A DNA stretch of 26,994 nt from CADCWF01 sp903864575 (GTDB lineage Bacteria; Chloroflexota; Chloroflexia; Thermomicrobiales; UBA6265). A program made the position numbers and the translations under genes. Within the stretch, counting starts at the first letter, position 1, and every line of letters begins with the position of its first letter. Below, one piece after another: positions 24,108-26,994 of the stretch. The stretch is taken from contig JBEIRG010000010.1 of assembly GCA_040376155.1 (NCBI GenBank), positions 1 to 26,994 of the forward strand. Reading direction: 5' to 3'. Under the pieces are notes generated by a model, which saw only the letters and a list, made by a program, of their open reading frames with translations, had not been told where the DNA came from and did no database searches.

Positions 24108-24116
24108 AGTGTACCA
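24108..24116 (-). promoter_or_regulatory. Candidate extended -10 promoter of tRNA-Sec
   Basis: On the minus strand TGGTACACT reads as an extended -10 (TG-N-TACACT) 15 nt before the tRNA 5' end, in the 33-nt gap after the RecQ stop. Initiation about 7 nt downstream would leave a short leader. No good -35 lies at 17 nt; an extended -10 can make up for that. Cotranscription with the helicase is the alternative. Confidence 0.4.
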
Positions 24117-24125
24117 AAGGGCGGG

Positions 24126-26994
24126 TCAGGGCTCTTCGTTCAGCATCGGGAGAAGGTCCGCGCCGTATTTCGCGGCCCGTCCTTCGCCAAAGCCCCAGAT
24201 GGCGGCGAGGGCGGCGACGCTGTTTGGGCGACGGGCGGCCATTTCGGTCAGGGAACGATTGCTGGCGATGGTATAGGAGGGGAGGCCGTCGCGGGTTGCC
24301 CGTTCCCGGCGCCATGCCGTGAGCTGGTCGAAGAGCGCCTGGGCTTCAGGATCGAGTTGGACTTCCTCGCCGGTGGCCGTACCTCCGGATGAGGCGCGTG
24401 CGGCCCTGCGCTCAGCGCCGGTTGGGTCGGCGAACTGGGTGAGGTCATCCGGGCCGAGTTCAGTTGCGCCGGGAGCGGCATGGATGACCTTGTAGTCGTC
24501 CTCCGGGTCGATGTAGAGCAGATTCGCTTCCAGCAGGCGGGTGATCAATGCGTCGATCCGCGCCTTGCGAAGGTCCGCAAGCGCGCCGTACCAGTCGGAC
24601 TGGCCGGGGCGGACGCGGCTCTCGGGAGAGCCGAGCAGGAACAGGATCAGGCGCGCGCGTCCGAGCGGATAGTGGAGCGAAGCCGCTCCGCGCAGGACCG
24701 CCGCGGCGTCGGTTGCGGTCGCGGCAGCGCGTTGCCGCTGGGCGGGAACCCCGGCCGCGCGCTCCTCTCCTTCCGTGTGTTCGCAGACGTCGCAGGCGGA
24801 GCCGCAGGGCTCGAGACGCTCTCCGAGGTGGCGAGCGAGGAGAACGTGGCGGCAGGCGTGGCCAGCCTGATAGTCGATGACGCGGGCGATCCGCTGCTGG
24901 GAGCGGCGGGTGGCTGCGAAGAGCACCGCGTCGAGGCGGTTACGCGCCGAATCTCGCCCGGTCGAGGTGGTGGCCAGCAGTTCGACGCAGGCCATGCGGG
25001 GGCCTTCGTTGCCGCGCCATCCCGGAGCGTCGGCAATGGCCGCGCCGAGATCGACCGGGGTGCAATCGAGCGCCGCGCACGCGTCGGCGGTCCGGATGAT
25101 TGCGCTGCCACGCGCCGGATCGAGACCCCACCAGGCAACGAGGCGGTCCCAGATCGGAGAGGGTGCTCCGCCGTCGCCGCGGGTGGGGTAGAGGTTCCAT
25201 GAGACCGGCGCATCGGGATGACGATGAGTTAGGCCGCCTTCCTCCAGCAGGTTCAGGGCGATGCGAGGGTCGGGAACATCGTCCGGGTCCTCGCCATCAC
25301 GGAGGGTCACGAGCGAGCTCGGGTCAAGGATCGCCCACGATCCGGATGCCTGCTGCTGCAGGGCGCGGTAGACGCGGCGGAGGTCGTCGAGATCGAGCGC
25401 GTCCCGCTTCGCGATGCGGTTCAGCGCGGTTCGGTCAGTGGGGAGCGAGAGCATGATGCAGCGGGAAGGATTGCCGTCGCGTCCGGCACGTCCCGATTCC
25501 TGCGCGTAGGCTTCGAGCGATCCTGGTGGGCTGGCATGGATGATGAAGCGCACGTCGGGCTTGTCCACGCCCATGCCGAAGGCGACGGTGGCGACCACGA
25601 CCCGTGCCCTGTTCTCCATGAACTGATCCTGGTGACGGCTGCGGGTGGCGCTGTCGAATCCGGCGTGATAGGGAACCGCGTTGACCCCATTCCGGCGCAG
25701 GAGATCGGCAAAGTTCTCCGCATCCTTTCGGGAGGAGACGTAGACGATGCCCGGACCCGGAATCTCGCGGCAGAGGTCGAGCATGCGCTGCACGCGGGCA
25801 TCCCGCGTCGGGAGATGCTCCACTTCGTACCGCAGGTTGGGGCGGAACACGCCAGTCCGCAACACATCCAGATCGCGACCGAACCGGGCGGCGATGGACT
25901 GCTCGATCTCGCGGGTGGCGGTCGCGGTGATCGCCAGTACGGGCGGGTCGCCGAGCGCGGGGAGGACCGCCGGGATGGCGAGGTAATCCGGCCGGAAATC
26001 GTGGCCCCAGAGGCTGATGCAGTGAGCTTCGTCGACGACAACCCGAGCCACGTCGGCGTCCCGCAAGGCGCGGACGAAGGCGTGCTGGCGCAACCGCTCA
26101 GGAGCGACATAGACGAGGCGGTACTGGCGAGCGCGGATGCCGTCGAGGATGGCGCGTTGTTCGTCCGGGGAGAGGGTGCTGTTGAGGAGCGCGGTCTGTT
26201 GGCGCACTTCGTCCGGAAGTCCGTCGACTTGGTCCTTCATCAGGGCGATCAGCGGCGAGATGACGAGGGTGATCCCCTCCAGCAGCATCGAGGGCAACTG
26301 GAACGTGAGGGATTTTCCGGCGCCAGTCGGCATGATGGCGAGCGTGTCGGTGCCGGCGAGCATCCGGTTGATGACGGCGGCCTGGCCGCGGCGCAGACCG
26401 TCGAAGCCCCAGTACCGGCTGAGAGCTTCCTGCACGCGGGGATCGCTGGGAACCTCGTCGGCGGCTGGAGCGATGACCTCGGTCTCCTGGTCAGCAAGCT
26501 GGGCCGGTTCGTTGTCTGGTTCGTGCGTTCGCGCAACGAGCGCGGGAGCAACACTGGCGTCGGGTGCATCTGCGGCCGCGATGGCCTGCGAGGGAGGAGG
26601 CGCCGGCAGATCCGGGACGGCCGCTGCGCCGGACTCCCGACCAAGCGTCGCGTCGACTTCCGCTGCAAGAGCGGCAGCGCGCGCGACGTGCGCAGAAGAC
26701 GCGCGGTGGCGGAGTGAACGGGAGAGCGTCGAAAGTCCGACGATGTCGGCGATGGACGCCGCAGCGAAGAGGGTAGATTCCGACGGGACGGTTACGCGCT
26801 GCAACAGGTCCAGCAGAATTCTCCGAGCATCCGTCAGGTCGTTGGACAAGATGGCAAGTCGGCACGCATCGAAAAGGACTGCCGGGCTATCAGGCGTCTC
26901 AACCAACTGGGCCTGATTGGCCAATCTGGCGGCAACGAGACTTCCGGCTTGCAACATCCCCAGTTGGATTTGCAGGCTTTGAACAGCGAACACT
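24126..26994 (-). CDS. recQ: RecQ-type ATP-dependent DNA helicase with N-terminal extension (5' end cut)
   Basis: The visible 955 residues of a superfamily 2, 3'-5' DNA helicase used in recombination and repair. Counting from the GTG at 26993: a helical, TPR-like region (about 1-115), an Ala/Pro-rich linker (115-185), the helicase core with GLRRGQ, Walker A MPTGAGKS (near 220), DEAH box VVVDEAHCIS (near 320) and TATAT, the second RecA domain with SSRKDAENFADLL and QESGRAGRDG, a four-Cys zinc site (CRHVLL..., CGSACDVC, near 720-740), a winged-helix RQC region, and a C-terminal HRDC domain (about 865-950). The aromatic loop reads SLWGHDFRPDY where most RecQ have SQWGHDFRPDY. The GTG at the very edge is probably not the true start: the frame is open there and the helicase is preceded by an uncommon extension, so more protein may lie outside. 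Confidence 0.92.
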   Translation of the reverse strand, partial: VFAVQSLQIQLGMLQAGSLVAARLANQAQLVETPDSPAVLFDACRLAILSNDLTDARRILLDLLQRVTVPSESTLFAAASIADIVGLSTLSRSLRHRASSAHVARAAALAAEVDATLGRESGAAAVPDLPAPPPSQAIAAADAPDASVAPALVARTHEPDNEPAQLADQETEVIAPAADEVPSDPRVQEALSRYWGFDGLRRGQAAVINRMLAGTDTLAIMPTGAGKSLTFQLPSMLLEGITLVISPLIALMKDQVDGLPDEVRQQTALLNSTLSPDEQRAILDGIRARQYRLVYVAPERLRQHAFVRALRDADVARVVVDEAHCISLWGHDFRPDYLAIPAVLPALGDPPVLAITATATREIEQSIAARFGRDLDVLRTGVFRPNLRYEVEHLPTRDARVQRMLDLCREIPGPGIVYVSSRKDAENFADLLRRNGVNAVPYHAGFDSATRSRHQDQFMENRARVVVATVAFGMGVDKPDVRFIIHASPPGSLEAYAQESGRAGRDGNPSRCIMLSLPTDRTALNRIAKRDALDLDDLRRVYRALQQQASGSWAILDPSSLVTLRDGEDPDDVPDPRIALNLLEEGGLTHRHPDAPVSWNLYPTRGDGGAPSPIWDRLVAWWGLDPARGSAIIRTADACAALDCTPVDLGAAIADAPGWRGNEGPRMACVELLATTSTGRDSARNRLDAVLFAATRRSQQRIARVIDYQAGHACRHVLLARHLGERLEPCGSACDVCEHTEGEERAAGVPAQRQRAAATATDAAAVLRGAASLHYPLGRARLILFLLGSPESRVRPGQSDWYGALADLRKARIDALITRLLEANLLYIDPEDDYKVIHAAPGATELGPDDLTQFADPTGAERRAARASSGGTATGEEVQLDPEAQALFDQLTAWRRERATRDGLPSYTIASNRSLTEMAARRPNSVAALAAIWGFGEGRAAKYGADLLPMLNEEP

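Noticed and set aside
25536..26717. Plus-strand open frame of 393 codons opposite recQ
   Set aside because: It is antisense to helicase motifs, and its product has no recognisable domain.

Overview
The window is high-GC DNA, densely coded on both strands, with short intergenic gaps and no recognisable mobile element, phage gene or CRISPR array. Gene content (a class II deacetylase, an Ldh-family dehydrogenase, LarC, a DUF2207 protein with a Gly-rich tail, a PotABCD-type transporter, a selenocysteine tRNA, and Tat-exported proteins sharing an 'RFDAxT...SRR' N-terminus) suggests a Chloroflexota bacterium of the Thermomicrobia/Sphaerobacter type. That assignment is inference from family content only; no 16S or marker gene is present.

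Layout. 1-2729: the 3' end of a histone-deacetylase-like amidohydrolase (+), then two minus-strand genes, a Tat-exported C39-like cysteine peptidase and an Ldh-family NAD(P)-dependent dehydrogenase. 2930-4988: a tightly coupled minus-strand operon of metal-type ABC ATPase, metal-type permease and a small DsrE-like protein with a CxxC motif, closed by a strong hairpin terminator; no substrate-binding protein is present. 5158-7887: a DUF2207 membrane protein and a zinc-finger membrane protein (+). 7888-8199 has no confident gene, but holds an 82-codon open stretch in frame with larC after its stop. 8200-9429: larC (-), for nickel-pincer cofactor synthesis.

9578-16141 is a plus-strand cluster: a dimethylargininase/arginine-deiminase-family hydrolase, a Tat-exported PotD-like binding protein, two permeases, a PotA-like ATPase and an M20 metallopeptidase. 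Together they look like an import and breakdown route for a polyamine-like, guanidino or acylated amino-acid compound. A perfect 36-nt palindrome separates the binding-protein gene from the permease genes. 16366-20924 (-): a class V aminotransferase, a polytopic membrane protein (DUF6159-like), and a kinase-fold phosphotransferase whose gene overlaps a divergent enolase paralogue.

21070-23861 (+): a Tat-exported trypsin-like protease, a sulfotransferase, and a Tat-exported protein made of five identical-spacing six-cysteine repeats with an inhibitor-cystine-knot-like pattern. The last is the most unusual gene in the window. 23995-24092 (-): a selenocysteine tRNA (anticodon UCA, long variable arm, encoded CCA). 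24126-26994 (-): a RecQ helicase with a long N-terminal extension, running off the window. No selenoprotein gene with an in-frame UGA was recognised here.
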